From an uncultured Lachnospiraceae bacterium (lineage in GTDB: Bacteria; Bacillota; Clostridia; Lachnospirales; Lachnospiraceae): a stretch of DNA of 64,000 nucleotides. Shown piece by piece: positions 15,166 to 24,013 of the stretch. Position numbers and translations under genes: made by a program. The notes beneath the pieces were generated by a model. It searched no databases and was not told the DNA's origin. It saw only the letters and a program-made list of their open reading frames with translations. The number at the start of each line of letters is the position of its first letter. Positions within the stretch are counted from its first letter, which is position 1. The DNA is taken from NCBI GenBank assembly GCA_947367855.1, contig CANBFE010000002.1, positions 186,001-250,000 on the forward strand, given 5' to 3'.

Positions 15166-15978
15166 ATGAGATATCTTACCTTAGATGTAAAAAACAGCGG
15201 TTCCATGGAGTATGCAGCGCTTTACCTGTATCTGATTGACGATTCCCCGGATATTGATATCCGCAGCAGGCCGGTGGTGGTGGTATGCCCGGGAGGAGGG
15301 TACGCCTTTACCTCGGACAGGGAGGCGGAGATTGTTGCGCTGCAGTTTCTGGCCATGGGATATCATGCTGCAGTGCTGCGGTATTCGGTGGCTCCGGCAG
15401 TGTTTCCAACCGCTGTCCTGGAACTGGGAAGCGCCCTGGCGCAGCTCCGGCAGCACGGGGAGGAATGGCATATCCGGACGGACAGAATCGTGGTGGCCGG
15501 ATTTTCCGCAGGCGGCCACATGGCAGCAGGCTACTGTATGTTCTGGAACCGGGAATGGATGGGGGAGAGACTTGGGGTCCGGAGCGAGATGCTGCGTCCC
15601 AACGGTATGATACTGGGATATCCGGTGATCACTTCCGGAAAGTATGGGCATCAGGATTCCTTCCGCTGTCTGCTGGCCGGGGAGTATGAGGAGAAAAAAG
15701 GGGAGCTTTCCCTGGAACACTGCGTGGGAGAGCAGGTACCCAGGGCCTTTGTGTGGCATACCTGGGAGGATGACGGGGTGCCTGTACAGAATTCCCTGCT
15801 GCTGGTCAGCGCGCTGACGGAGCACCATATTCCTGTGGAGTTCCACATGTTTGAGAAGGGCGGTCACGGGCTGTCCCTTGCAAACAGGCTGACCAATACC
15901 CGGGGCCACGGACCGGAGAGAGCGGCGGAGACCTGGATTTCCCTGGTGCGCAGGTGGATGGAGAACGGACTGGATTAA
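15166..15978 (+). CDS. Alpha/beta hydrolase, acetyl-xylan-esterase-like
   Basis: A 270-aa serine hydrolase. The oxyanion loop reads CPGGGY, the nucleophile elbow GFSAGGH, the acidic residue is in TWEDDGVP, and the catalytic His in GGHGLSLA. This is the BD-FAE/acetylesterase group, which removes acetyl groups from sugars or small esters. There is no signal peptide, so it acts in the cytosol on imported substrates. AGGAGCAGAT precedes the ATG at 15166. It starts 35 bases after the lipoprotein gene and may be co-transcribed with it. The substrate is not evident from context. Confidence 0.85.
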   Translation: MRYLTLDVKNSGSMEYAALYLYLIDDSPDIDIRSRPVVVVCPGGGYAFTSDREAEIVALQFLAMGYHAAVLRYSVAPAVFPTAVLELGSALAQLRQHGEEWHIRTDRIVVAGFSAGGHMAAGYCMFWNREWMGERLGVRSEMLRPNGMILGYPVITSGKYGHQDSFRCLLAGEYEEKKGELSLEHCVGEQVPRAFVWHTWEDDGVPVQNSLLLVSALTEHHIPVEFHMFEKGGHGLSLANRLTNTRGHGPERAAETWISLVRRWMENGLD

Positions 15979-15991
15979 GGAGCGGCAGGGA

Positions 15992-16020
15992 TTGTGCATT
16001 TCAGCTTTCTATGCTATACT
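15992..16020 (+). promoter_or_regulatory. Sigma-A promoter for dcd
   Basis: TTGTGC (15992-15997), a 17-base spacer and TATACT (16015-16020), 34 bases before the dcd start codon. Confidence 0.6.
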
Positions 16021-16054
16021 TAGGCAGAAGTTTAAGACTACACAGGAGACGAAA

Positions 16055-16591
16055 ATGGTACTGTCAGACAAAACTATTTTTAAACTATTGAAGCAGGGAA
16101 CCCTGCAGATTACACCTTTTGAAATGCAGCAGGTCCAGCCTGCCAGTGTGGACATCCGGCTGGGTAATACCTTCAGCATTGTGGAGGATTCTCCCACCGG
16201 AATTGTCACACTGGACAGGGAGATCAGGTACAAAACCATCACCAGTGACACTTATGTGCTGCTGCCGAATCAGTTTGTTCTCGCCACTACCATGGAGTAT
16301 TTTGAACTGCCCAATGACCTCACGGCCTTTGTGGAGGGCAGAAGCTCCCTGGGAAGGATGGGGTTGTTTATACAGAATGCAGGGTGGGTGGACCCCGGTT
16401 TTAAGGGGGAAATTACCCTGGAACTGTACAATGTGAACCGCTGCGCCATTGAGCTGAAGGCGGGGCGCAGGGTGGGGCAGCTTGTTTTCTCCCAGATGGA
16501 CGACACTGCCCTGAATCCCTACAGCGGCAAATACCAGGGGCAGAAGGGCGCCACTGGCTCAAGGGCCTTCCTGGATACGGAAGTGAGATAA
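16055..16591 (+). CDS. dcd: dCTP deaminase
   Basis: A 178-aa enzyme of the trimeric dUTPase/dCTP deaminase family. It converts dCTP to dUTP, or to dUMP in bifunctional members, supplying dUMP for thymidylate. Conserved blocks are PASVDIRLG, EGRSSLGRMGL, WVDPGFKGEITLEL (catalytic Glu) and GQLVFSQM, with a C-terminal YQGQKGATGS that closes over the nucleotide. The ATG at 16055 has CAGGAGAC upstream. The longer frame from 15992 runs through the promoter and is rejected. Confidence 0.95.
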   Translation: MVLSDKTIFKLLKQGTLQITPFEMQQVQPASVDIRLGNTFSIVEDSPTGIVTLDREIRYKTITSDTYVLLPNQFVLATTMEYFELPNDLTAFVEGRSSLGRMGLFIQNAGWVDPGFKGEITLELYNVNRCAIELKAGRRVGQLVFSQMDDTALNPYSGKYQGQKGATGSRAFLDTEVR

Positions 16592-16611
16592 GGGCGCCTG
16601 TCAATGTCTGC

Positions 16612-17115
16612 CTACAGAATCCAGTCGCAGGCGTCTCCCAGAAGCACAGCGCATTTTTCCAGGCCTTCCCGGTCATCATCGTCAAAGCGGCCATACAGGG
16701 GACTGTCGATATCCAGTACTGCCACAAGTTTTTCCCTGTGGAAGATGGGGACGACAATTTCCGAGTTGGAGGCGCCGTCGCAGGCAATGTGGCCGGGAAA
16801 GGCATGTACGTCTTTCACCAGCTGTGTGGTTTTTTCGGCGGCGGCAGTTCCGCAGACTCCCCTGCCAAAGGGAATGTGCGCGCAGGCGGGTTTTCCCTGA
16901 AAAGGGCCCAGTATCAACGCATTCTGCCGCGCCAGGTAAAAGCCGACCCAGTTGATATGGTCAAGGTTCATGTTCAGAACCGCAGAGGCATTGGACAGGT
17001 TGGCGATGGTGTCGGTCTGGGTTTCCGTCACTGCTGTCAGCTGTGCCAGAATCAGGGAATAGTGTCCGGGGATGGCGGAGGCGCCTGGGGCCTCCGGTAT
17101 CGTGTGTGTATGCAT
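16612..17115 (-). CDS. msrC: Free methionine-R-sulfoxide reductase (GAF domain)
   Basis: A 167-aa GAF-fold enzyme that reduces free methionine-R-sulfoxide. The three redox cysteines are Cys78 (KPACAHI), Cys88 (RGVCGTA) and Cys112 (HIACDGAS). Their spacing of 10 and 24 residues equals that of the Escherichia coli enzyme. NWVGFYL, LGPFQGK and SEIVVPI complete the family pattern. AAAAAGGAG precedes the ATG at 17115. It is divergent from the fatty-acid operon and has its own sigma-A promoter in the shared region. Confidence 0.93.
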   Translation of the reverse strand: MHTHTIPEAPGASAIPGHYSLILAQLTAVTETQTDTIANLSNASAVLNMNLDHINWVGFYLARQNALILGPFQGKPACAHIPFGRGVCGTAAAEKTTQLVKDVHAFPGHIACDGASNSEIVVPIFHREKLVAVLDIDSPLYGRFDDDDREGLEKCAVLLGDACDWIL

Positions 17116-17161
17116 GGTATCTCCTTTTTGTCATGCTCTTTTTGAGCTCTTTTCTGCATCT

Positions 17162-17191
17162 ATTATATAATTTTTCTGACGGTTACGTCAA
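17162..17191 (-). promoter_or_regulatory. Sigma-A promoter for msrC
   Basis: Read on the minus strand: TTGACG (17191-17186), an 18-base spacer and TATAAT (17167-17162). A small perfect palindrome TGACG/CGTCA with a GTTA centre overlaps the -35. Confidence 0.65.
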
Positions 17192-17217
17192 CCTTTCCAT
17201 TTTTTTCCAAAAAGATA

Positions 17218-17246
17218 TTGACATTCAGCCGCGGTTGAGGTATTAT
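17218..17246 (+). promoter_or_regulatory. Sigma-A promoter of the fatty-acid synthesis operon
   Basis: TTGACA (17218-17223), a 17-base spacer and TATTAT (17241-17246). The predicted start near 17253 is immediately before three repressor-like palindromes. Confidence 0.8.
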
Positions 17247-17254
17247 CTTAAAAG

Positions 17255-17297
17255 TTTGATATTCAAATAATTTGATAATCAAATAACTTGATATCAA
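17255..17297 (+). promoter_or_regulatory. Three FabT-like operator palindromes
   Basis: Three TTGA...TCAA palindromes lie just downstream of the start site: TTTGATATTCAAAT (17255-17268), ATTTGATAATCAAAT (17270-17284, 7+1+7 perfect) and TTGATATCAA (17288-17297, perfect). The FabT consensus in streptococci is of the form TTTGAnTATCAAA. Binding of the MarR regulator encoded at 25132 would block elongation or promoter escape. Spacing of about 16 bases puts the sites roughly 1.5 helical turns apart. Confidence 0.8.
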
Positions 17298-17376
17298 AAC
17301 TATATGAGGTGGTATTGAAAACCACCAAAACAAAAAAATCAGACAAAAAGCAAAAAGCAAAAAGGAGAAGAGGAAA

Positions 17377-17607
17377 ATGCTGGAGAAATTAAAGGCTGTT
17401 ATCGAGGAAAAACTGAACGCAGAGGGAGCGGATATCACGGAAAACACAAATTTTAAGGATGATCTGGCGGCAGACTCCCTGGATTTGTTTGAGCTGGTGA
17501 TGGCATTGGAGGATGAGTTCGGAGTGGAGATACCCTCTGAGGACCTGGAGAAACTGGCCACCGTGGGGGATGTAATAGAGTATCTGGCTGACAAGGGCGT
17601 GGAATAA
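17377..17607 (+). CDS. acpP: Acyl carrier protein
   Basis: A 76-aa acidic helical protein that carries growing acyl chains on a phosphopantetheine arm. The attachment Ser34 is in ADSLDLFEL, followed by the acidic recognition helix ALEDEFGVEIP. AGGAGAAGAGG precedes the ATG. It is the first gene of the operon, behind a 120-base leader containing the FabT-like sites, so the repressor would control the whole pathway. The length and charge are typical. Confidence 0.97.
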   Translation: MLEKLKAVIEEKLNAEGADITENTNFKDDLAADSLDLFELVMALEDEFGVEIPSEDLEKLATVGDVIEYLADKGVE

Positions 17608-17660
17608 GGTATTGGAAAGCCCCGGAAAAGTGAGCGGAGAACCGCAAAGAGAGGTATGAA

Positions 17661-18602
17661 ATGAAGACGAGGGTAACGGAATTACTGGGAATCGAATATC
17701 CGGTCATACAGGGCGGAATGGCCTGGGTGGCGGAGTATCATCTGGCGGCTGCTGTCTCGGAGGCCGGAGGGTTTGGCATCATCGGCGCCGGAGGAGCGGG
17801 GGCAGACTTTGTGCGGGAGCAGATCAGACAGTGCAGGAGGCTGACGGATAAGCCTTTCGGCGTGAATATCATGCTCATGAATCCGGAGGTGGAGGAAATT
17901 GCCAGGGTGGTGGCGGAGGAGGGCGTAAAAGCCGTGACCACAGGCGCAGGCAATCCGGGTAAATTTATGGCAGTGTGGAAGGAAAAGGGCATAAAAGTCA
18001 TTCCGGTGGTGGCCAGTGTGGCCATGGCAAGGATGATGGAACGTGCCGGAGCGGATGCCCTGGTAGCAGAGGGCATGGAAGCCGGGGGACATATAGGATC
18101 AACCACCACCTTCGCTTTGGTGCCCCAGGTGGCGGATGCGGTGAAGATTCCGGTTATCGCAGCAGGCGGTATCGGGGACGGCAGAGGATTTGCCGCGGCG
18201 TTTATGCTGGGTGCGGAGGCCGTGCAGATGGGGACCCGCTTTGTGGCGTCCAGGGAATCCAGGGTTCATCCGGATTACAAGGCGAAAATCCTGGCTGCAA
18301 AGGATATTGACTCAGAGGTCACAGGGATGAGCCACGGACATCCGGTGAGGCAGATACGCAACGGCATGACCAGGGAGTATCTGAGGATGGAGAAGGCAGG
18401 GGCCTCTTTCGAGGAACTGGAGCAGATGACCCTTGGAGCCCTGCGCAGGGCAGTGGTGGAAGGCGATACCCGCAATGGCAGCCTGATGGCAGGGCAGATC
18501 GCAGGATTGGTGAAACAGGAGCAGGGCTGTGGTGAGATTATCAGGGAGATCACGGAACAGGGCCGCATGCTTCTGAAGGGAGGAGCGGAATATGGGGCAT
18601 AA
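17661..18602 (+). CDS. fabK: Enoyl-ACP reductase II (FMN-dependent)
   Basis: A 313-aa TIM-barrel flavoenzyme that reduces the trans-2-enoyl-ACP double bond, the last step of each elongation cycle. It replaces FabI in many Firmicutes. Visible blocks are YPVIQGGMAWV at the N-terminus, VNIMLMNP, GMEAGGHIG and the FMN-binding IAAGGIGDGRG and AVQMGTRFV. No FabI-like gene is in the operon, so this is probably the main enoyl reductase here. The 3' end overlaps fabD by 11 bases, pointing to translational coupling. Confidence 0.95.
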   Translation: MKTRVTELLGIEYPVIQGGMAWVAEYHLAAAVSEAGGFGIIGAGGAGADFVREQIRQCRRLTDKPFGVNIMLMNPEVEEIARVVAEEGVKAVTTGAGNPGKFMAVWKEKGIKVIPVVASVAMARMMERAGADALVAEGMEAGGHIGSTTTFALVPQVADAVKIPVIAAGGIGDGRGFAAAFMLGAEAVQMGTRFVASRESRVHPDYKAKILAAKDIDSEVTGMSHGHPVRQIRNGMTREYLRMEKAGASFEELEQMTLGALRRAVVEGDTRNGSLMAGQIAGLVKQEQGCGEIIREITEQGRMLLKGGAEYGA

Positions 18603-19518
18603 GACTGCATTTCTTTTCCCCGGGCAGGGAGCCCAGTACTGTGGTATGGGAAAGGATTTCTTTGAAACTTATGATACGGCCAGAAAGATTTATACCCTGG
18701 CAGGGGAAACCGTGGGATTTGATGTGGCGGAGCTGTGTTTTACGGAAAATGACAGTCTTGACATAACGGAATACACCCAGATTGCCATGTTGGCAACGGA
18801 AGTCGCCATTTTGAAAGTGTTGGAAGAGAAAGGTGTTGGGGCGGACTGCGCAGCCGGACTGAGCCTGGGAGAATACGGCGCGCTGGCAGCGGCAAATGTG
18901 ATGGAGCTGTCGGAATTATTCTGGCTGATACGCTGCAGGGGGATTTATATGCAGGAAGCGTATCCGGTGGGCGGCGCAATGACTGTGGTACTTGGCCTGG
19001 AGGCCGGGCAGATCAGGACAGTCTGCCAGGAGACGCAGGGAACCGTATGCATTGCAAACGACAACTGCCCGGGACAGATCGTAATCAGCGGCCAGGCAGA
19101 AGCCGTGCAGGCTGCTTCCGAGAATCTGAAGGCGGCAGGCGCCAGAAAATGCATTCCCTTAAACGTCAGCGGGCCCTTTCATTCCCCGCTGCTTTCCGGG
19201 GCAGGGAAACGTCTGGAGGCAGAATTGGAGGGGATCAGGATGAAAGATCCATCCATTCCCTATCTGAGCAATGTGGAAGCTGACTATGTGACTTCCGGGG
19301 AGCCTGTAAAGGAACTGTTGGTGAGGCAGGTGTCTTCCACCGTTAGATGGCGGGAGACCATGGAGCGCATGCTGGCAGACGGTGTGGACACCTTTATCGA
19401 GATCGGTCCCGGCAGGACCCTGACAGGTTTTCTGAAGAAAATGAGCCGGGACGTGAAGGCGGTAAATGTGGGAACGGTTCACGATCTGGAGGAGCTGCTC
19501 CGGGCCGGAGAGGGCTGA
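18592..19518 (+). CDS. fabD: Malonyl-CoA:ACP transacylase
   Basis: A 308-aa alpha/beta hydrolase-like enzyme that transfers malonyl from CoA to ACP. It has PGQGAQYCGMG, the nucleophile Ser in GLSLGEYGAL, an Arg in WLIRCRGIYMQ and the catalytic His in SGPFHSPLLSG. All are standard. The ATG is inside the end of fabK. The length matches the family. It feeds FabF and FabH with malonyl-ACP. Confidence 0.96.
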   Translation: MGHKTAFLFPGQGAQYCGMGKDFFETYDTARKIYTLAGETVGFDVAELCFTENDSLDITEYTQIAMLATEVAILKVLEEKGVGADCAAGLSLGEYGALAAANVMELSELFWLIRCRGIYMQEAYPVGGAMTVVLGLEAGQIRTVCQETQGTVCIANDNCPGQIVISGQAEAVQAASENLKAAGARKCIPLNVSGPFHSPLLSGAGKRLEAELEGIRMKDPSIPYLSNVEADYVTSGEPVKELLVRQVSSTVRWRETMERMLADGVDTFIEIGPGRTLTGFLKKMSRDVKAVNVGTVHDLEELLRAGEG

Positions 19519-19566
19519 CAGCCGGAAGGCATCAGGCGGCTGCGGCAGCCGGGGAGGAGGAAGGAT

Positions 19567-20328
19567 ATGGAAGAGAAACAGGAAAAGGAGCTCACCGGAA
19601 AGGTTGCCCTGGTCACAGGAGCGAGCCGGGGAATCGGCAGAAGCATTGCCCTGGCCCTTGCAGGCCTGGGAGCCCTGGTGGTGGTAAACTATAACGGTTC
19701 CGCAGAACGGGCCGGGGAAGTGGTGGAAGAGATCCGGAGCCGCGGAGGCAGCGGCGAGGCCATGGGCTGCGATGTGTCCGATTTTGGGGCCTGCGGCAGA
19801 ATGGCGGAGGATATTATCCGGAAATACGGACGGGTGGATATTCTGGTGAACAATGCGGGAATTACCAGGGACAATCTGGTCATGCGCATGAGTGAGGAGG
19901 AATATGATTCGGTTCTGGACACGAATCTGAAGGGAGCCTTCAATACCATCCGGCATTTGTCCAGATATTTTCTCAAGCAGCGCTGGGGCAGAATCATCAA
20001 TCTTACCTCCGTGTCAGGTGTGGCAGGCAATGCAGGACAGGCAAATTATGCCGCATCCAAGGCGGGGGTCATCGGTCTGACCAAGAGTGTGGCAAAGGAA
20101 CTTGCAGGCAGGGGGATCTGCGTCAATGCGGTGGCCCCGGGCTTTGTGGATACGGAGATGACCAGAAAACTGACTGACAGGGTCAGGGAGGGAATTCTGG
20201 GAAGCATTCCCATGGGAAGAATGGGGAGCGCAGAGGATGTGGCGCATCTGGTGGCCTTTCTGGCAGGAGAAGGTTCCGGCTATATTACAGGCCAGGTTAT
20301 CTGTGTGGACGGCGGCATGGTGATGTAA
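19567..20328 (+). CDS. fabG: 3-oxoacyl-ACP reductase
   Basis: A 253-aa short-chain dehydrogenase that reduces 3-ketoacyl-ACP with NADPH. It has the nucleotide-binding TGASRGIGRS, NNAGITRDN, the catalytic Ser/Tyr/Lys set (LTSVSGVAGN and YAASKAG) and the C-terminal GQVICVDGGM. The N-terminus carries about ten extra charged residues (MEEKQEKELTGK). GGGGAGGAAGG precedes the ATG. It lies 48 bases after fabD. A second SDR at 61029 is a paralogue outside the operon. Confidence 0.96.
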   Translation: MEEKQEKELTGKVALVTGASRGIGRSIALALAGLGALVVVNYNGSAERAGEVVEEIRSRGGSGEAMGCDVSDFGACGRMAEDIIRKYGRVDILVNNAGITRDNLVMRMSEEEYDSVLDTNLKGAFNTIRHLSRYFLKQRWGRIINLTSVSGVAGNAGQANYAASKAGVIGLTKSVAKELAGRGICVNAVAPGFVDTEMTRKLTDRVREGILGSIPMGRMGSAEDVAHLVAFLAGEGSGYITGQVICVDGGMVM

Positions 20329-20346
20329 TGCAGGGGAAAGGATGTT

Positions 20347-21612
20347 ATGGAGAGGATGAGAAGAAGAGTTGTAGTGACTGGAATGGGCGCTGTGACGCCT
20401 GTGGGCATAGGTGTGGAAGCTTTCTGGGAAGCCGTGAAAATGGAGAAAATCGGTTTTGCGCCCATCACAAGGTTCGATGCCGCTAATTACAAATGCACTC
20501 TGGCTGCGGAGGTGAAGGATTTCCGGCCGGAGGAGTTTATGGATAAAAAAACTGCCAGACGCATGGAGCTTTTCTGTCAGTTTGCGGTGGCAGCGGCAGG
20601 GGAAGCCCTGAAGGATGCGGCGCTGGACATGGAAAAGGAAGACCCTTACCGGGTGGGCTGCTTTGTGGGCAGCGGCGTGGGCAGTCTGGATGCTCTGGAA
20701 AGGGAACACAAAAAACTGATGGAAAAAGGGCCTTCCAGGGTCAGCCCCCTGTTTGTGCCCATGATGATTTCCAATATGGCAGCCGGAAACGTGAGCATCG
20801 CCTATGGACTGAAGGGAAAAAGCCTGAACGCGGTGACAGCATGCGCAACGGGCACCAACTCCATCGGAGAGGCCTTCCGGGCCATACAGTACGGGGAGGC
20901 GGATGCCTGTGTGGCAGGAGGAACGGAGGGCGCTGTGACGCCCCTGGGCATTGCAGGGTTTTCCGCCCTGACGGCCCTCTCCTCCAGCACGGATCCCCGG
21001 AGATGCTCCCTGCCCTTTGACAGGGACAGAAGCGGGTTTGTCATGGGAGAGGGAGCGGGAATCGTGGTGCTTGAGGAACTGGAACACGCCAGGAAAAGAG
21101 GCGCGCGGATTTACGGGGAGGTACTGGGATACGGATGCTCTTCCGATGCCTACCATATAACGTCTCCTGCAGAGGACGGGGCAGGCGCGGCCAGGGCCAT
21201 GCTGAATGCGCTGGAGGACGGCGGCATAAGGCCGGAGGACCTGACCTGCATCAATGCCCACGGTACAGGAACCCACCACAATGACCTGTTTGAGACAAGG
21301 GCCATCAAACTGGCTTTTGGGGAGCATGCCTACAGACTGAAGATCAATTCCACCAAATCCATGACAGGACATCTTCTGGGGGCGGCGGGAGCAGTGGAAT
21401 TCATCGTTTCCGTAAAGGAGATTCAGGAGAATTTCATCCACAGGACTGTGGGACTCCGGGAAACCGAAGAGGAGATGGATCTGGATTACTGTATGGAAAG
21501 CCATGAGGAGGAGGTTCCCTATGTGCTGAGCAATTCCCTGGGATTCGGGGGACACAACACAGGTATTCTTGTAGGAAAATACCGCGAAGACCAGGAGGCG
21601 GCGAGGGCATAG
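20347..21612 (+). CDS. fabF: 3-oxoacyl-ACP synthase II
   Basis: A 421-aa condensing enzyme that extends acyl-ACP with malonyl-ACP. The nucleophile Cys166 is in VTACATGTNSIG, the two active His are in INAHGTGTHHND and MTGHLLGAAGA, and the C-terminus has SNSLGFGGHNTG. Length and motif spacing are standard. In streptococci accB follows fabF; here fabZ follows directly after a 64-base gap, and accB is absent. Confidence 0.97.
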   Translation: MERMRRRVVVTGMGAVTPVGIGVEAFWEAVKMEKIGFAPITRFDAANYKCTLAAEVKDFRPEEFMDKKTARRMELFCQFAVAAAGEALKDAALDMEKEDPYRVGCFVGSGVGSLDALEREHKKLMEKGPSRVSPLFVPMMISNMAAGNVSIAYGLKGKSLNAVTACATGTNSIGEAFRAIQYGEADACVAGGTEGAVTPLGIAGFSALTALSSSTDPRRCSLPFDRDRSGFVMGEGAGIVVLEELEHARKRGARIYGEVLGYGCSSDAYHITSPAEDGAGAARAMLNALEDGGIRPEDLTCINAHGTGTHHNDLFETRAIKLAFGEHAYRLKINSTKSMTGHLLGAAGAVEFIVSVKEIQENFIHRTVGLRETEEEMDLDYCMESHEEEVPYVLSNSLGFGGHNTGILVGKYREDQEAARA

Positions 21613-21676
21613 CCGGAGTTGGAAGCAAATACAGTTCCGGCGCAGAAGGCGCGGAACGGGAACAGGAGGCAGGCAT

Positions 21677-22099
21677 ATGTATACAGCGCAGGAGATAATG
21701 GAAATCATACCCCACAGATATCCCTTTCTCATGATAGATACCATAGAGGAGCTGGAGCCGGGAGTAAAGGCTCTGGGAAAAAAGTGCGTCAGCAGAAACG
21801 AACCGTATTTTCAGGGCCATTTTCCGGGAAATCCCGTTATGCCGGGCGTGCTGATCATGGAGGCCCTGGCCCAGGTGGGCGCGGTGGCAATACTTTCCGA
21901 TCCGCAGTGGAAGGGAAAGACAGCGTATTTTGCGGGGATTGACAGGGCAAAATTCCGTAAGAAGGTAATTCCCGGGGATGTGCTGACCCTGGAGACGGAG
22001 ATTATCAAGAAGAAAGGTCCCATAGGAGTGGGACGGGCCAGGGCCTTTGTGGACGGCAAAGTGGCGGCTGAGGCGGAGCTGACTTTTGCCATAGGATAG
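21677..22099 (+). CDS. fabZ: 3-hydroxyacyl-ACP dehydratase
   Basis: A 140-aa hot-dog enzyme that removes water from 3-hydroxyacyl-ACP. The catalytic His is in IPHRYPFLMID and the Glu in PGVLIMEALAQVG. FQGHFPGNPVMPG is the conserved substrate-tunnel block. AACAGGAGGC precedes the ATG. No FabA or FabM isomerase gene is nearby, so how unsaturated acids are made cannot be told from this window. Confidence 0.96.
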   Translation: MYTAQEIMEIIPHRYPFLMIDTIEELEPGVKALGKKCVSRNEPYFQGHFPGNPVMPGVLIMEALAQVGAVAILSDPQWKGKTAYFAGIDRAKFRKKVIPGDVLTLETEIIKKKGPIGVGRARAFVDGKVAAEAELTFAIG

Positions 22100-22171
22100 G
22101 CTGAGAACGGAACTGACAGTTATGACGCAAAAAAACCGACATGCGTGACAGAAACCGGGGAGGTGCTCAGA

Positions 22172-23956
22172 ATGAATCGATTTCAGAAGAAGGATGTCAG
22201 GGAAAAACGCAGGGCTTTTTTTACAGGAAGGATGAAAAAGAAGGAATCCGGAGATTTCCGGGCTCAGGCAGAGGGAAAGCAGGAGAAGGCCGGGCAGCAG
22301 ACAGAGGATGGGAATGACGGATACAAAATCCGCTGCCCCAGGTGCGGCAGGATGGTGGACCGGGGAAGGGTGGCCAAGAGAAAATATATCTGTTATGAAT
22401 GTGAGGGCTATTTCCGGGTGAAAACCCACAACCGCATACGCATGGTGGCAGATCCCCATACCTTTGAGCCCTGGTTTGCGGACCTGTCTCCCAGGAATCC
22501 CCTGGCCTATGAGGGATACGAGGAAAAACTCCGGGAAGCCAGGGAGAAAACGGGACTGGACGAAGCGGTCACTGTAGGACGCTGCAAAGTATTCGGGGAA
22601 GAGATCGTACTGGGAATCTGTGATGCCAGGTTTATGATGGCTAGCATGGGCCAGGTGGTGGGGGAAAAGATCACTGCCGCCCTGGAGCGGGCCCTGGAAC
22701 TGCGTCTGCCGGTTTTTCTTTTCTGCTGTTCCGGGGGAGCCAGAATGCAGGAGGGAATCATATCCCTGATGCAGATGGCAAAGACCTCTGCGGCGGTGCG
22801 CAGGCTTGGCGAGGCAGGACTGCTCTACTGTACCGTGCTGACGGATCCCACCATGGGAGGCGTCACTGCCAGCTTTGCCATGCTGGGGGATGTGGTCATG
22901 GCGGAGCCTGGAGCATTGGTGGGATTTGCCGGACAGAGGGTAATACGCCAGACCATTGGCCAGGAGCTGCCGGAAGGATTTCAGTCCGCGGAGTTTCTGG
23001 TTGAGCACGGTATCATAGACGGGATCGTGGAGCGGAAGAACCTGAAGAAGACCATTTACTTTCTTATCAGGGCACATCAGTGCAGGGAAGGGGAATATGC
23101 AGATTTTGCCCCGGGGAAGGACTTTCACTTTGTCTTAAATGAGGTGCTCAGGGAAAAGGAATGGACGCTGAAACCCAAGAGTGCCTGGGAAAAGGTAAAG
23201 GGAGCAAGAAGACTGGAGAGGGCATCCGCCTGCGACTATATGGAGTATCTGTTTGACTATTTTGTGGAGAGCCGCGGGGACAGGAGCTTTCGGGATGATC
23301 CGGCCATTGTAGGCGGAATCGGATTTCTGGACGGACAGCCGGTTACCGTTATCGCGGACCACAAGGGAAAGAACGCGGAGGAATGCCAGAAGCGCAATTA
23401 CGGAATGCCTATGCCGGAAGGTTACCGGAAGGCGCTGCGCCTGATGAAGCAGGCGGAGAAGTTCAACCGGCCGGTGATCAGCTTTATCAACACTTCCGGC
23501 GCCTTCTGCGGAATTGAGGCGGAGGAACGGGGACAGGGGGAGGCCATTGCCCGGAATCTGCAGGAAATGTCCGCGCTGAAGGTTCCGGTGCTGTGCATTT
23601 TCATAGGAGAGGGAGGCAGCGGTGGCGCGCTGGCCACCGGGGTTGGAAACCAGGTGTGGATGTTGGAAAATGCAACCTATTCCATCCTTTCGCCTGAAGG
23701 CTTTGCCTCCATTCTATGGAAGGATTCCTCCAGGGCAAAGGAGGCCAGCGAAGTCATGCGCATTACGGCCCAGGATTTAAAGCAGCTTCATGTGGTGGAG
23801 AAGATTATCCCGGAATTCGGGGGTGCGGATGCCTCCACAGCCGAGGCCATTGCAGGATATCTGAAAGAACAGATCCGGATTTTTCTGGAGAGCTACCGGG
23901 GAATGTCCGGGGAGGACATAGCCGCCCAGCGGTATGAACGTTTTCGCAGTTTTTAG
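22172..23956 (+). CDS. accDA: Fused acetyl-CoA carboxylase carboxyltransferase, beta-alpha (AccD-AccA)
   Basis: A 594-aa protein joining two subunits that are separate genes in most bacteria. The AccD half (about 45-320) starts with a four-Cys zinc ribbon (RCPRCGRM and ICYECEGY, Cys 55, 58, 74, 77). It has the CoA/oxyanion blocks CCSGGARMQEG and DPTMGGVTASFA. The AccA half (about 335-594) has RGDRSFRDDPAIVGG, FINTSGAFCG and GEGGSGGALA. Together they transfer carboxyl from biotin to acetyl-CoA. The ATG at 22172 is chosen for GGGGAGG 8 bases upstream; a GTG at 22145 is in frame. A charged, poorly conserved N-terminal extension precedes the ribbon. The partner genes accB and accC are not in this operon. 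Confidence 0.95.
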   Translation: MNRFQKKDVREKRRAFFTGRMKKKESGDFRAQAEGKQEKAGQQTEDGNDGYKIRCPRCGRMVDRGRVAKRKYICYECEGYFRVKTHNRIRMVADPHTFEPWFADLSPRNPLAYEGYEEKLREAREKTGLDEAVTVGRCKVFGEEIVLGICDARFMMASMGQVVGEKITAALERALELRLPVFLFCCSGGARMQEGIISLMQMAKTSAAVRRLGEAGLLYCTVLTDPTMGGVTASFAMLGDVVMAEPGALVGFAGQRVIRQTIGQELPEGFQSAEFLVEHGIIDGIVERKNLKKTIYFLIRAHQCREGEYADFAPGKDFHFVLNEVLREKEWTLKPKSAWEKVKGARRLERASACDYMEYLFDYFVESRGDRSFRDDPAIVGGIGFLDGQPVTVIADHKGKNAEECQKRNYGMPMPEGYRKALRLMKQAEKFNRPVISFINTSGAFCGIEAEERGQGEAIARNLQEMSALKVPVLCIFIGEGGSGGALATGVGNQVWMLENATYSILSPEGFASILWKDSSRAKEASEVMRITAQDLKQLHVVEKIIPEFGGADASTAEAIAGYLKEQIRIFLESYRGMSGEDIAAQRYERFRSF

Positions 23957-24013
23957 CTGGAGGCAAAGGGGCTGTAAACAGTTACAGGATGAAAAGAAGA
24001 AAGGTATCAGAAT

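Noticed and set aside
20014..23128. Long minus-strand open frames of about 560-580 codons opposite fabG, fabF, fabZ and accDA
   Set aside because: They are antisense to strongly conserved genes, have biased His/Pro/Ser-rich text and no ribosome sites. They are a composition effect of GC-rich codons.
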